From assembly GCA_002753305.1 (NCBI GenBank), contig PEAC01000018.1, forward strand, positions 1 to 37,669: a stretch of DNA of 37,669 bases, written 5' to 3'. Below the pieces are notes generated by a model. The model was not told where the DNA came from and did not search any database. It saw only the letters and a program-made list of their open reading frames with translations. Position 1 is the first letter of the stretch. The number at the start of each line of letters is the position of its first letter. The DNA is from Nitrospirae bacterium MYbin6 (lineage in GTDB: Bacteria > Nitrospirota > Thermodesulfovibrionia > Thermodesulfovibrionales > Magnetobacteriaceae). The position numbers were made by a program, and so were the translations under genes. Positions 9,656 through 17,088 of the stretch are shown here, piece after piece.

Positions 9656-10078
9656 CTAAGGCTGCATTTTAGACTTAAGGAACGCGGCCATCTTCTGGTC
9701 AATATTCTTGATATGTTTAACAAGCCAGTCAACGGCCTGATTCTGAGTTGCCGTAATCATAAGAGAGGTGGTGCCTTCCTTTTCGAACATGCGTTTTAGA
9801 GTCGCAAAGTTTTTAAGGAATGTAAGGTGTTCTTTTTTGTGCTCGTCGTATTCTGGATAGTGGTAACGGGTCATAATCTCTTCTTCTGCGTTGAAATGGT
9901 CGATGACGTAACCACCCAGGAACCGAAGGACTTTTTGAAGCTCATGTTCCATTTCTTCGGAATCCATATTTTCCATGTCCATATTGATAAGTGTGTTAAT
10001 GCGCGCTATAATTTCTTTATGCTGGTCGTCGATTTTATCTACTCCCGTTGCCAGGCTTTCGTGCCACTGAATCTCCAA
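9656..10078 (-). CDS. Bacteriohemerythrin
   Basis: This 140-residue non-haem di-iron O2-binding protein has all the expected ligands: the His in DDQHKEI, HFNAEEEIM (HxxxE), EHKKEHLTF (HxxxH) and HIKNID (HxxxxD). I chose a TTG start at 10078 because AAGGAGG sits six bases before it and the next residues, LEIQWHESL, match the family N terminus. A longer in-frame reading would run into the tRNA-Glu gene. Such proteins store or carry O2 or sense it in microaerophiles. The gene lies 51 bases downstream of tRNA-Glu on the same strand with no clear terminator between, so read-through from the tRNA promoter is possible. Confidence 0.92.
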   Translation of the reverse strand: MEIQWHESLATGVDKIDDQHKEIIARINTLINMDMENMDSEEMEHELQKVLRFLGGYVIDHFNAEEEIMTRYHYPEYDEHKKEHLTFLKNFATLKRMFEKEGTTSLMITATQNQAVDWLVKHIKNIDQKMAAFLKSKMQP

Positions 10079-10129
10079 GCTGTACCTCCTTATAATGAAC
10101 TGTAAGTGTGTGAGATATAATATTTTTAA

Positions 10130-10207
10130 TGGCGTCCCCAACGGGATTCGAACCCGTGTTACCGACGTGAAAGGCCGATGTCCTAGGCCAGACTAGACGA
10201 TGGGGAC
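10130..10207 (-). tRNA. tRNA-Glu (anticodon TTC)
   Basis: The minus strand folds as a complete tRNA. The acceptor stem is GTCCCCA/TGGGGAC, the T arm contains GGGTTCGAATCCC, and the anticodon loop CTTTCAC places TTC at 10171-10169. The discriminator base is G at 10133 and a genomic CCA follows (10132-10130). It lies seven bases downstream of tRNA-Lys and is probably cut from the same transcript. Confidence 0.96.
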
Positions 10208-10214
10208 ACCTAAA

Positions 10215-10287
10215 TGAGCCGCCTGGGACTCGAACCCAGGACACCCGCCTTAAAAGGGCGGTGCTCTACCTGCTGAGCTAGCGGCTC
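10215..10287 (-). tRNA. tRNA-Lys (anticodon TTT)
   Basis: The minus strand folds as a tRNA with acceptor stem GAGCCGC/GCGGCTC, D arm AGCTCAGCAGGTAGAGC, T arm GGGTTCGAGTCCC and anticodon loop CTTTTAA, giving TTT at 10254-10252. The discriminator is A at 10215. Unlike the adjacent tRNA-Glu, CCA is not encoded: the next bases are TTT. Confidence 0.96.
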
Positions 10288-10296
10288 AACCATAAA

Positions 10297-10325
10297 AGTA
10301 TATCACATAGGATTTTCTTTGTCAA
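10297..10325 (-). promoter_or_regulatory. Sigma70 promoter of the tRNA-Lys/tRNA-Glu unit
   Basis: On the minus strand a perfect -35 TTGACA (10325-10320) is separated by 17 bases from TATACT (10302-10297), nine bases before the mature 5' end of tRNA-Lys. This is a near-consensus strong promoter for the tRNA pair. Confidence 0.8.
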
Positions 10326-10393
10326 TGTGTCAGGCACGGCTTAGCCATTAAATATCCCTTGTTTTATTCATCAAGGTTTTAGTAAATTAATTC

Positions 10394-10948
10394 ATGGCAG
10401 ATAAGTATGTGTTAACGGCCCGGGATTGTGTCCTTCTGATTGTGGATATACAGGAGCGCCTTGCCGCGGTTATGCCTGACAAAGACATTGTCACAGCCAA
10501 TGCCCTGCATCTGGCCGAGCTGGCTAAACTCTTAAAGATCCCAGTTGCGCTGACCGAACAATATCCAAAGGGCCTTGGCGCAACACTAAAAGAGATAAGA
10601 GACGCCCTGCCTGAGTACAATCCCATAGAGAAACTCGCCTTCAGCGCATGCAATGAGGAGGGATTTATTTCAAAGCTCCAGGCATACGGCAGAAAAAAAG
10701 TTATTCTGTGCGGCATAGAGGCACACGTTTGTATCTTACAGACATGCCTTGGCCTAATAGGCGAAGGTTATGCCGTCCATGTGGTAAGTGATTGTACGTC
10801 ATCAAGGACTCAGCAAAACAAAGACATAGGAATCAGACTAATGGGCCAGGCCGGAGCGGTTATAACCTCCACGGAGATAGTCCTGTTTCAGTTGCTCTGC
10901 AGGGCCGGCACAGACGAATTTAAAATAATCTCAAACAGAATAAAATAA
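10394..10948 (+). CDS. Isochorismatase-family cysteine hydrolase
   Basis: This 184-residue protein has the isochorismatase/nicotinamidase-like fold, probably cytosolic. The family triad is visible as D18 (LLIVDIQERL), K80 (PIEKLAFSAC) and C113 (CGIEAHVCILQT), in the order and spacing of the YcaC-type hydrolases. The substrate cannot be told from sequence. No metal-binding DxHxxxH set typical of nicotinamidases is evident, so NAD salvage is not supported. It is followed after about 20 bases by the SspB-like gene and shares its strand with mnmG and rsmG. Confidence 0.85.
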   Translation: MADKYVLTARDCVLLIVDIQERLAAVMPDKDIVTANALHLAELAKLLKIPVALTEQYPKGLGATLKEIRDALPEYNPIEKLAFSACNEEGFISKLQAYGRKKVILCGIEAHVCILQTCLGLIGEGYAVHVVSDCTSSRTQQNKDIGIRLMGQAGAVITSTEIVLFQLLCRAGTDEFKIISNRIK

Positions 10949-10967
10949 ACCGGGGGTGTATACAAAG

Positions 10968-11432
10968 GTGAGCGATAACACAAATGCGTTGTCAAAGTTG
11001 AATGAACTTAAGAAAACTGTCTTCTATGAGCTGTTAAACGTCATGGGCAGGGTGTTTGTAATTGTACGGTACTCGGAGGATGTGAAAATCGGTACGAGGG
11101 GATTTCAGAACGTCGAAAAGGAAAACGGCCTCGTCCTGGTGTTTAACACCAAGATGAATTTCACATGGCATGAAGACGGTTTAATCGAGGCAAGGCTCGT
11201 ATTTGGCACAAAGACCGAGGACTGCCTTATTCCGGTGGAACATATCATTGCCATATATTCACCCGAGTTGCAGACGCAGTTTGTTACGACATATACGACG
11301 GAGGTACATGATTATTCGGCGGCTGCCGTAGAAGTTGCCCCTGTCTCAGAAGAAAAAGACGAGGCCCCCGACACTGCCGGCGCAGACAATAAAATACTGA
11401 AAGTAGACTTCAGCAAAAAGAAGAAGAGGTAA
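10968..11432 (+). CDS. SspB-like ClpXP adaptor candidate
   Basis: This 154-residue protein has a central beta-rich stretch (GLVLVFNTKMNF ... ARLVFGTKTEDCLIPVEHIIAIYS) that resembles the substrate-binding fold of SspB, the ClpXP specificity adaptor. An acidic, disordered linker follows, then a short basic-hydrophobic tail (NKILKVDFSKKKKR), which recalls the C-terminal ClpX-docking peptide of SspB. I chose the GTG at 10968 over the one at 10956 because GGGGGTG lies nine bases before it, while the earlier start sits on those bases. It ends directly at the mnmG start. The assignment is by pattern recognition and should be treated as tentative. Confidence 0.55.
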   Translation: MSDNTNALSKLNELKKTVFYELLNVMGRVFVIVRYSEDVKIGTRGFQNVEKENGLVLVFNTKMNFTWHEDGLIEARLVFGTKTEDCLIPVEHIIAIYSPELQTQFVTTYTTEVHDYSAAAVEVAPVSEEKDEAPDTAGADNKILKVDFSKKKKR

Positions 11433-13322
11433 GTGCCTCCCATAGGCTCCTATGACGTAGTGGTTATTGGAGGGGGACATGCCGGATGTGAGGCCGCCCT
11501 TGCCTCAAACCGTATGGGCCTGAAAACATGCTTGTTCACAATGAATGTGGATACAATTGCCCAGCTCTCATGTAATCCTGCCATAGGGGGGCTTGCCAAA
11601 GGCCACATAGTCAGGGAAATCGACGCCCTGGGCGGGCAAATGGCAAAGGCCGCGGACGCCGCGGGCATTCAGTTTCGGGTACTGAACCGCTCCAAAGGGC
11701 CGGCCGTTTGGTCTATGAGGGCACAGGCCGACAGGCAGTTATATAAGACCCACATGAAAGATGCCCTCGAAACCACGCCAAACCTGGACATCAAACAGGC
11801 CTCCATTGAGGAAATCCTTGTTAAGGACGGCAGCATAACCGGCGTTATGGCCTCCCTGGGTGAGACCTATGAGGCACGGGCCGTAATTGCCACTACGGGG
11901 ACCTTTCTAAACGGGCTGATTCATATCGGGCTTACGAGTTACCCATCGGGCAGGGCCGGGGAGTTTCCCTCTGTGGGGCTTTCAAGCTCGCTCAGCCGTC
12001 TGGGATTTAAGATGGGCCGCCTTAAGACCGGTACGCCTCCGCGAATCGACGCGCGCACTATTGATTTTTCCAAGACCACCCCGCAGTGGGGGGACGACCC
12101 GCCGGAGCCGTTTTCTTTCTCCACGCGGGAGATTATAAATCCCCAGCTGCCGTGCTTCATTACCTACACAAACGAGGCCACCCATAACATTATCACCTCG
12201 TCCCTTGACCGCTCACCGCTCTACAGCGGCGCAATTAAAGGCGTAGGGGCACGCTACTGCCCGTCAATAGAGGACAAGGCCGTCAGGTTTGCCGATAAAC
12301 CGCGCCATCAGGTGTTTCTTGAGCCGGAGGGGCTGCGCACGAACGAATACTACGCTAACGGCATCCCTACGAGCCTTCCCATAGACGTACAGATTCGCAT
12401 GGTACGCAGCATTGAGGGCCTCGCTGATGCCGAAATCATCCGCCCGGGCTATGCAATAGAGTATGACTGCGTCTACCCCACACAGCTTCGGCACACACTT
12501 GAGACTAAAGATGTCGGGGGCCTGTACCTGGCCGGGCAGATAAACGGCACATCCGGCTACGAGGAGGCCGCGGCCCAGGGGCTTATGGCAGGCATAAACG
12601 CCGCACTTAAACTTAAGGGCCGCCCCCCGCTGGTTCTCCAAAGGCACGAGGCCTATATCGGTGTCCTGATAGACGACCTCACCACACTTGGCACAAAAGA
12701 ACCATACAGGATGTTCACATCAAGGGCTGAATACAGGCTGCTCCTGAGAAACGACAACGCCGAGATGAGATTAAAAGAAATTGGACGGCTAATAGGGCTA
12801 GTAAGCGAAGAGGACTATGCGGGGTTTGCCGCTAAACGCGCACTCATCTGGGAGGAAATCATGCGGCTTAAGACACACAGGGCAATCCCCGCGGAGGTAA
12901 ACGTGGCGCTTGCCACACTGAACACCACCCCCTTAACGGAGCAAACCACGCTTGAGCAGCTACTTAAGCGTCCCGAGGTAACATACGCCTTCATCGAGAA
13001 TGTTTATCCTGCCTCATCCACCCTTCCCCCAGACGCCAAACAGTACATCGAGACCGAGATTAAGTATGAGGGCTATGTCAGGCAGCAGGAGAGGCTCGTT
13101 GAGAGGATGAAGAAACTTGAGTTTAAGCAAATCCCGCCCGGCTTTAACTATCGCTTGATAAGCGGCCTCTCAAGGGAAGCCCTGGGCAAACTTGAGGATA
13201 TCCGCCCTGAGACCGTCGGGCAGGCTGGCAGAATCCCCGGCATCACGCCGGCAGCGATTTCCCTGTTAATAGTCGCCATCGAAAAGGGCAAGAGACTGCC
13301 GCGCGATGATTTCAATCCTTAA
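11433..13322 (+). CDS. mnmG: tRNA uridine-5-carboxymethylaminomethyl modification enzyme MnmG
   Basis: This 629-residue FAD enzyme acts with MnmE to install the (carboxymethyl)aminomethyl group at wobble U34 of several tRNAs. The N-terminal VVVIGGGHAGCEAALA is the dinucleotide-binding motif. CNPAIGGLAKGH, ATTGTFLNGLIHIG, RPGYAIEYDCV and GTSGYEEAAAQGL are GidA signatures, and the C-terminal helical tRNA/MnmE-binding part is complete. The start is GTG with AAGAGG just upstream. The stop lies inside the first codons of rsmG (17-base overlap), the frequent mnmG-rsmG pairing. Confidence 0.97.
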   Translation: MPPIGSYDVVVIGGGHAGCEAALASNRMGLKTCLFTMNVDTIAQLSCNPAIGGLAKGHIVREIDALGGQMAKAADAAGIQFRVLNRSKGPAVWSMRAQADRQLYKTHMKDALETTPNLDIKQASIEEILVKDGSITGVMASLGETYEARAVIATTGTFLNGLIHIGLTSYPSGRAGEFPSVGLSSSLSRLGFKMGRLKTGTPPRIDARTIDFSKTTPQWGDDPPEPFSFSTREIINPQLPCFITYTNEATHNIITSSLDRSPLYSGAIKGVGARYCPSIEDKAVRFADKPRHQVFLEPEGLRTNEYYANGIPTSLPIDVQIRMVRSIEGLADAEIIRPGYAIEYDCVYPTQLRHTLETKDVGGLYLAGQINGTSGYEEAAAQGLMAGINAALKLKGRPPLVLQRHEAYIGVLIDDLTTLGTKEPYRMFTSRAEYRLLLRNDNAEMRLKEIGRLIGLVSEEDYAGFAAKRALIWEEIMRLKTHRAIPAEVNVALATLNTTPLTEQTTLEQLLKRPEVTYAFIENVYPASSTLPPDAKQYIETEIKYEGYVRQQERLVERMKKLEFKQIPPGFNYRLISGLSREALGKLEDIRPETVGQAGRIPGITPAAISLLIVAIEKGKRLPRDDFNP

Positions 13323-13923
13323 AAGGGGCCTCCAGGCGCTGTCCATCACCCCAACCGTTGAGATTACAGAGGCATTTGCCCTATATGCCGCCGAACTTCA
13401 AAGATGGACAAAGGTGCATAATCTCACCTCCATTACCGATGGCGAGGGCATCGCGGTAAAACACTTTCTGGATTCCGTCTTGTTTACAATTCCACTGAGA
13501 GGCTGTGGCCGCGATATATTGGACGTGGGAAGCGGGGCAGGATTCCCGGGTATCCCGATGAAGATAACCATACCGCACCTCAGGCTTACCCTGCTGGAGC
13601 CAAAGGGCAAGAAGGCCGCGTTTCTCAGACACATAGTCCATAAATTAAATCTTAAGGATGTCGTAATTGCTGAGCAGCGGCTTGAGTTGTTCCAACCGCC
13701 GGCGCTGTATGACGCCGCCGTTACGAGGGCACTTTTCAGCACTTCAGAGTTTATCTCCAAGGTGTCTCCTCTGATTAAACCTGGCGGACTTATCTGTCTC
13801 GGAAAGGGCAGGGATTATAAGAAAGAGCTCACCGGCATACCAGACATAGAGATTAAGGTATCGCAATTTACGATACCTTTTACGGAACTGGAGAGGTTTA
13901 TCCTGACTATACCTGTTGCTTAA
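13306..13923 (+). CDS. rsmG: 16S rRNA (guanine-527 N7) methyltransferase RsmG
   Basis: This 205-residue SAM-dependent methyltransferase modifies G527 of 16S rRNA. SAM motif I is LDVGSGAGFPGIPMKI, followed by LLEPKGKKAAFLRHIV, both typical of RsmG/GidB. It overlaps the mnmG end and is probably translated by coupling, as no good ribosome-binding site is seen. It converges with the cytochrome b fusion gene, with three bases between the two stops. Confidence 0.96.
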   Translation: MISILKRGLQALSITPTVEITEAFALYAAELQRWTKVHNLTSITDGEGIAVKHFLDSVLFTIPLRGCGRDILDVGSGAGFPGIPMKITIPHLRLTLLEPKGKKAAFLRHIVHKLNLKDVVIAEQRLELFQPPALYDAAVTRALFSTSEFISKVSPLIKPGGLICLGKGRDYKKELTGIPDIEIKVSQFTIPFTELERFILTIPVA

Positions 13924-13926
13924 GAT

Positions 13927-15855
13927 CTACTGCAGATACAGGAAGTTCTTCGTGTTCTCATCGTAAGTGATGATAACGCTGTCTTTGGGTTTTAATGTCT
14001 TACTCACAAAGATTTCGCTTTTCTTTTCCGTGAACAGCGTCTCTTCTATCTTAAATTCTATGTCGGCCTTCTCGGGATTTATCAGAATCTCGTCATATAC
14101 GAACACGGCGGAGTCCCTTCTGATACCCCTGGGGTTGAATATCTGTGAATATATCTGCTTCTTGTTTACGATAACGTCCACCTTGATTGGAGACCTTTCA
14201 CTTGCCACAGAGGGCGTCGAACGGTACTTAAAGGTCAATATGATGGCGCTCTTGTCAGTCGGATAAAATGCCATCTTGTAGTCTGTCAGTGGATATAACA
14301 AGATAACCGGTATGAGAAGTAGTATGGTGGAAACGGCGTAATTGAGCTTCTTAAGTCCCGTAACCGCGATTTTTTCGGATTTGGCCTCTGTTTTTAAGTC
14401 ATTTTTTAAGCCATTAGTAAACGAATCAAGTTCAGCTGTTATGTCAGTGGTCGATGTTGTCATTAATATCTTCACCCTTGAGCGGTCGATATTTAGATTC
14501 AGATATGGTTTCCTCTGCCTGTTATATCGCTCGATAGTCCATTTGCCGCCTTCTCTGTAGTGGCAGTCGTCCTTTTCACAGCCCACGAGCATAACGCCCT
14601 TTACCCCTGAGGCAAGCATCTCTTTGGGGAAGTTGGGGTGAACAGAACCGATACACAGGACTGTATACGCGTAAACATTGTCTCTGACAGGGGCCGCTGC
14701 CGAGCTGCCACACCTTAACAGCACAAACTCCGGTGACTTTCTCTTTATATCATCCAGCATGTCCTGCCACTGAAACGCCGGCAAGGTGATCGATTTAAAA
14801 CTACATGACCCTATACATACCCCACACCCCGCACACTTGTTCTCATTAACGACGGCCTTCTTTTTCCCTTCGTAAGTCCTGCTCATGATGACTGCCTCGT
14901 AGGGGCAGTCTATATAACACCTTTCGCATCCAACACATCTGTCTTTATCGATAGTAACGGCCAAGGGCTTCAACCCTCTGATAATCCAGGGAAAAAGGCA
15001 TATTAAAAGGAAGCCGACGCTTACCACAAGCCACATCGTCGACAGCGGCATTATCTTCATAAGCGGATATATAAAGAAATACGCCCAGTCAATAGAAATA
15101 TCAAAGGGTATCTTGGAAAGACTTGCCTCGGGGTCGCTCTTTGCGCGCAGAAATATGCTTACAAGCACCATGTAGGCCGTAAGGCTTATCCATAGGTATT
15201 TTGGTGGAACTATCCTGGGTCTGGCGTTTCTCATTACGTGAATCCACAGGATAAACACAATGCCAATGGTCAGGGCCACGTGGAAGTATAAAACCATCCT
15301 GAACATCCCGCCCAGTTGTTTAATATCCGCGCCAAAAAACGTACTCATTATGGAATGGCCAAATATCGGCAGGTACGAAAGGAATTTTCCAGTAAGAATC
15401 CCTATGAGCTGTGCCTTGGTGTCCCACACGAGTATATATCCCGAGATCCCGATGGTCACAAAGACCACAAGCCCCAGCAGTCCGGTAATCCACGCCACCC
15501 ACCTGTAGCTGCGGAAACGGTCGGTGACAAGCACATGCGCCATGTGCGCTAACGTAACAAATATCAGGCCCGCAGAGGTGTACCTGTGCAGACCGCGCAT
15601 TATGTTTCCCATAAACGATGCCGAGATTGCCTCTACCGAGGAGTAGCAATACCGCGGGTCGATCTTATAGAACAGGTATATATAGATACCTGAGATGGTA
15701 TCAAGGACAAGCAGGAATATTGCAATGGCCCCCAGCCAGTACAACGGGTTTAGTTCATAGGAAAATACCCTGCTGAAATAGGTGGACAGATAGTGAAAGT
15801 ATTTTTGCAGCGTTGCCTGCTTTGGTTTATGTGGTGTGTCTGGCATATCGTTCAT
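13927..15855 (-). CDS. Cytochrome b / 2x[4Fe-4S] ferredoxin / MvhD-like fusion membrane protein
   Basis: This 642-residue protein combines several redox modules. Residues about 35-290 form a cytochrome b6-type membrane domain. Bis-His haem ligands at H90/H104 and H192/H206 each show the 14-residue spacing of b-type cytochromes. Residues 303-359 hold two ferredoxin motifs (C307/310/313/317 and C341/344/347/351). Residues about 375-470 resemble the MvhD/FrhD iron-sulfur domain: LCIGSVHP and VGCEKDDCHYREGG match the family motifs, but only C382, C401, C426 and C431 remain of the usual cysteines. A further membrane helix (about 505-523) leads to a beta-rich C-terminal domain of unknown role. It may pass electrons between quinone and a soluble ferredoxin- or Hdr-like partner (inference). 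It stands alone, with no Rieske or hydrogenase gene nearby. Confidence 0.85.
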   Translation of the reverse strand: MNDMPDTPHKPKQATLQKYFHYLSTYFSRVFSYELNPLYWLGAIAIFLLVLDTISGIYIYLFYKIDPRYCYSSVEAISASFMGNIMRGLHRYTSAGLIFVTLAHMAHVLVTDRFRSYRWVAWITGLLGLVVFVTIGISGYILVWDTKAQLIGILTGKFLSYLPIFGHSIMSTFFGADIKQLGGMFRMVLYFHVALTIGIVFILWIHVMRNARPRIVPPKYLWISLTAYMVLVSIFLRAKSDPEASLSKIPFDISIDWAYFFIYPLMKIMPLSTMWLVVSVGFLLICLFPWIIRGLKPLAVTIDKDRCVGCERCYIDCPYEAVIMSRTYEGKKKAVVNENKCAGCGVCIGSCSFKSITLPAFQWQDMLDDIKRKSPEFVLLRCGSSAAAPVRDNVYAYTVLCIGSVHPNFPKEMLASGVKGVMLVGCEKDDCHYREGGKWTIERYNRQRKPYLNLNIDRSRVKILMTTSTTDITAELDSFTNGLKNDLKTEAKSEKIAVTGLKKLNYAVSTILLLIPVILLYPLTDYKMAFYPTDKSAIILTFKYRSTPSVASERSPIKVDVIVNKKQIYSQIFNPRGIRRDSAVFVYDEILINPEKADIEFKIEETLFTEKKSEIFVSKTLKPKDSVIITYDENTKNFLYLQ

Positions 15856-15861
15856 GTCTTA

Positions 15862-15890
15862 AGTATACTATGTTTGATTACACAATGCAA
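15862..15890 (-). promoter_or_regulatory. Putative sigma70 promoter of the cytochrome b fusion gene
   Basis: On the minus strand TTGCAT (15890-15885) and TATACT (15867-15862) are 17 bases apart. Only six bases separate the -10 box from the ATG at 15855, so the transcript would begin at or next to the start codon (leaderless), unless translation starts at the second in-frame ATG at 15846. No Shine-Dalgarno sequence precedes either. Confidence 0.5.
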
Positions 15891-15899
15891 TGATATAAA

Positions 15900-17069
15900 T
15901 CATATCGAATGTCCGCACGCGTAGCCGCTTGCCCATGCCCAGTGGAGGTTATAGCCGCCTAACTGCCCGGTAACGTCAATAACCTCACCGATAAAGTAGA
16001 GGCCTTTTACCTTTTTGGCCTCCATCGTTTTTGAGGACAGCTCCTCTGTGTCAACGCCGCCTGAGGTTACTTCGGCCTTCCTGTAGCCTTCGGTCTGTTT
16101 TGGAAACAGCTTCCAGTCCTGAAGGCGGTCGGCAATGCCCCTTAACTGCCTGCCGTTAAATTGATTGATTGGTTTTATGTACGAATAAACCTCACACCAT
16201 CTGCGGGCCAGGTTCCTTGATAAGACGCCTGAGAGCAGGCTGTGAAGCTGCACTTTTTGGTTTCTCTGGCCCTTGAGAAACTCATAGGCATCTGCCCCGG
16301 GCAGGAGATTTATCCCGATGCTGCTCCCCTCCACCCAGTACGAAGAGGCCTGGAGTATCGGCGGGCCGCTTAGTCCCCTTTGAGTAAATAATACGCCGCC
16401 GCTAAACTCCATTGAGTTGCACCTCACCACAGCGTCAAAGGATATGCCGGCAAGGCCGTCAAATCTTGCGCCGTCTTCAGCATTAAACACAAGCGGCACG
16501 AGGGCAGGCCTCGTAGGTACTACATTTAGGCCGAACTGCGCGGCTATTCGATACCCAAAGGGTGTCGCTCCAAGCTGTGGATAGGAAATCCCGCCGGTTG
16601 CAATGACTATCGCAGGGCTATGAAACGTCCCGTTGTTTGTGACTGTCACATAGGCATCGCCGCGCCTTGATATGTCGTGAATCTTTGTGTTGTATATTAT
16701 CCGGACACCTGTCTCCTCACACCGCCTGCGAAGCATCGACAGAATCTCCCCAGCGCTCCCCTTACAGAACATCTGTCCCTGTTCTTTTTCATAATATCTG
16801 ACGCCATAGCCCTCGGCCATTCGGATAAAATCATCGGGGGTGAAGCCGGAGAGGGCAGATTTGCAAAAGCGCGGGTTTTGAGATATGTAGTTGTCCGCCG
16901 TAACGTTAAGATTTGTGAAGTTGCACCTGCCGCCGCCTGAGACTCGTATCTTGCTTCCAGATGTGCCGGAGCGCTCAAGCACCACGACCGAACATCCGCG
17001 CGCTGCCGCCTCTGCCGCAGTGAAAAGCCCCGCCGCCCCGGCCCCTATTATGGCTGCGTCTGTCTTCAG
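15900..17069 (-). CDS. HI0933/YhiN-family flavoprotein with apparent CTG start
   Basis: This 389-residue NAD(P)/FAD-dependent oxidoreductase belongs to the BaiN/YhiN-like family, whose physiological role is poorly known. The FAD-binding motif (AAIIGAGAAGLFTA) is encoded immediately after an in-frame stop and CTG-AAG-ACA-GAC, with no ATG, GTG or TTG before it. The first conventional start, a GTG at 16985, would remove this motif. I therefore place the start at CTG 17069, giving MKTDAAIIGAG, which matches family N termini. GSKIRVSGGGRCNFTN, IATGGISYPQLG and the C-terminal GEVIDVTGQLGGYNLHWAWASG are further hallmarks. The gene starts 19 bases after the pseI stop. A base substitution in the assembly (ATG to CTG) would explain the start equally well. 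Confidence 0.85.
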   Translation of the reverse strand: MKTDAAIIGAGAAGLFTAAEAAARGCSVVVLERSGTSGSKIRVSGGGRCNFTNLNVTADNYISQNPRFCKSALSGFTPDDFIRMAEGYGVRYYEKEQGQMFCKGSAGEILSMLRRRCEETGVRIIYNTKIHDISRRGDAYVTVTNNGTFHSPAIVIATGGISYPQLGATPFGYRIAAQFGLNVVPTRPALVPLVFNAEDGARFDGLAGISFDAVVRCNSMEFSGGVLFTQRGLSGPPILQASSYWVEGSSIGINLLPGADAYEFLKGQRNQKVQLHSLLSGVLSRNLARRWCEVYSYIKPINQFNGRQLRGIADRLQDWKLFPKQTEGYRKAEVTSGGVDTEELSSKTMEAKKVKGLYFIGEVIDVTGQLGGYNLHWAWASGYACGHSI

Positions 17070-17088
17070 GGCTTATACCTGTGAATTG

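Noticed and set aside
10035..10244. Minus-strand open frame of 69 codons over the tRNA-Glu gene
   Set aside because: It lies across tRNA-Glu and the hemerythrin start in another frame and has no family resemblance.
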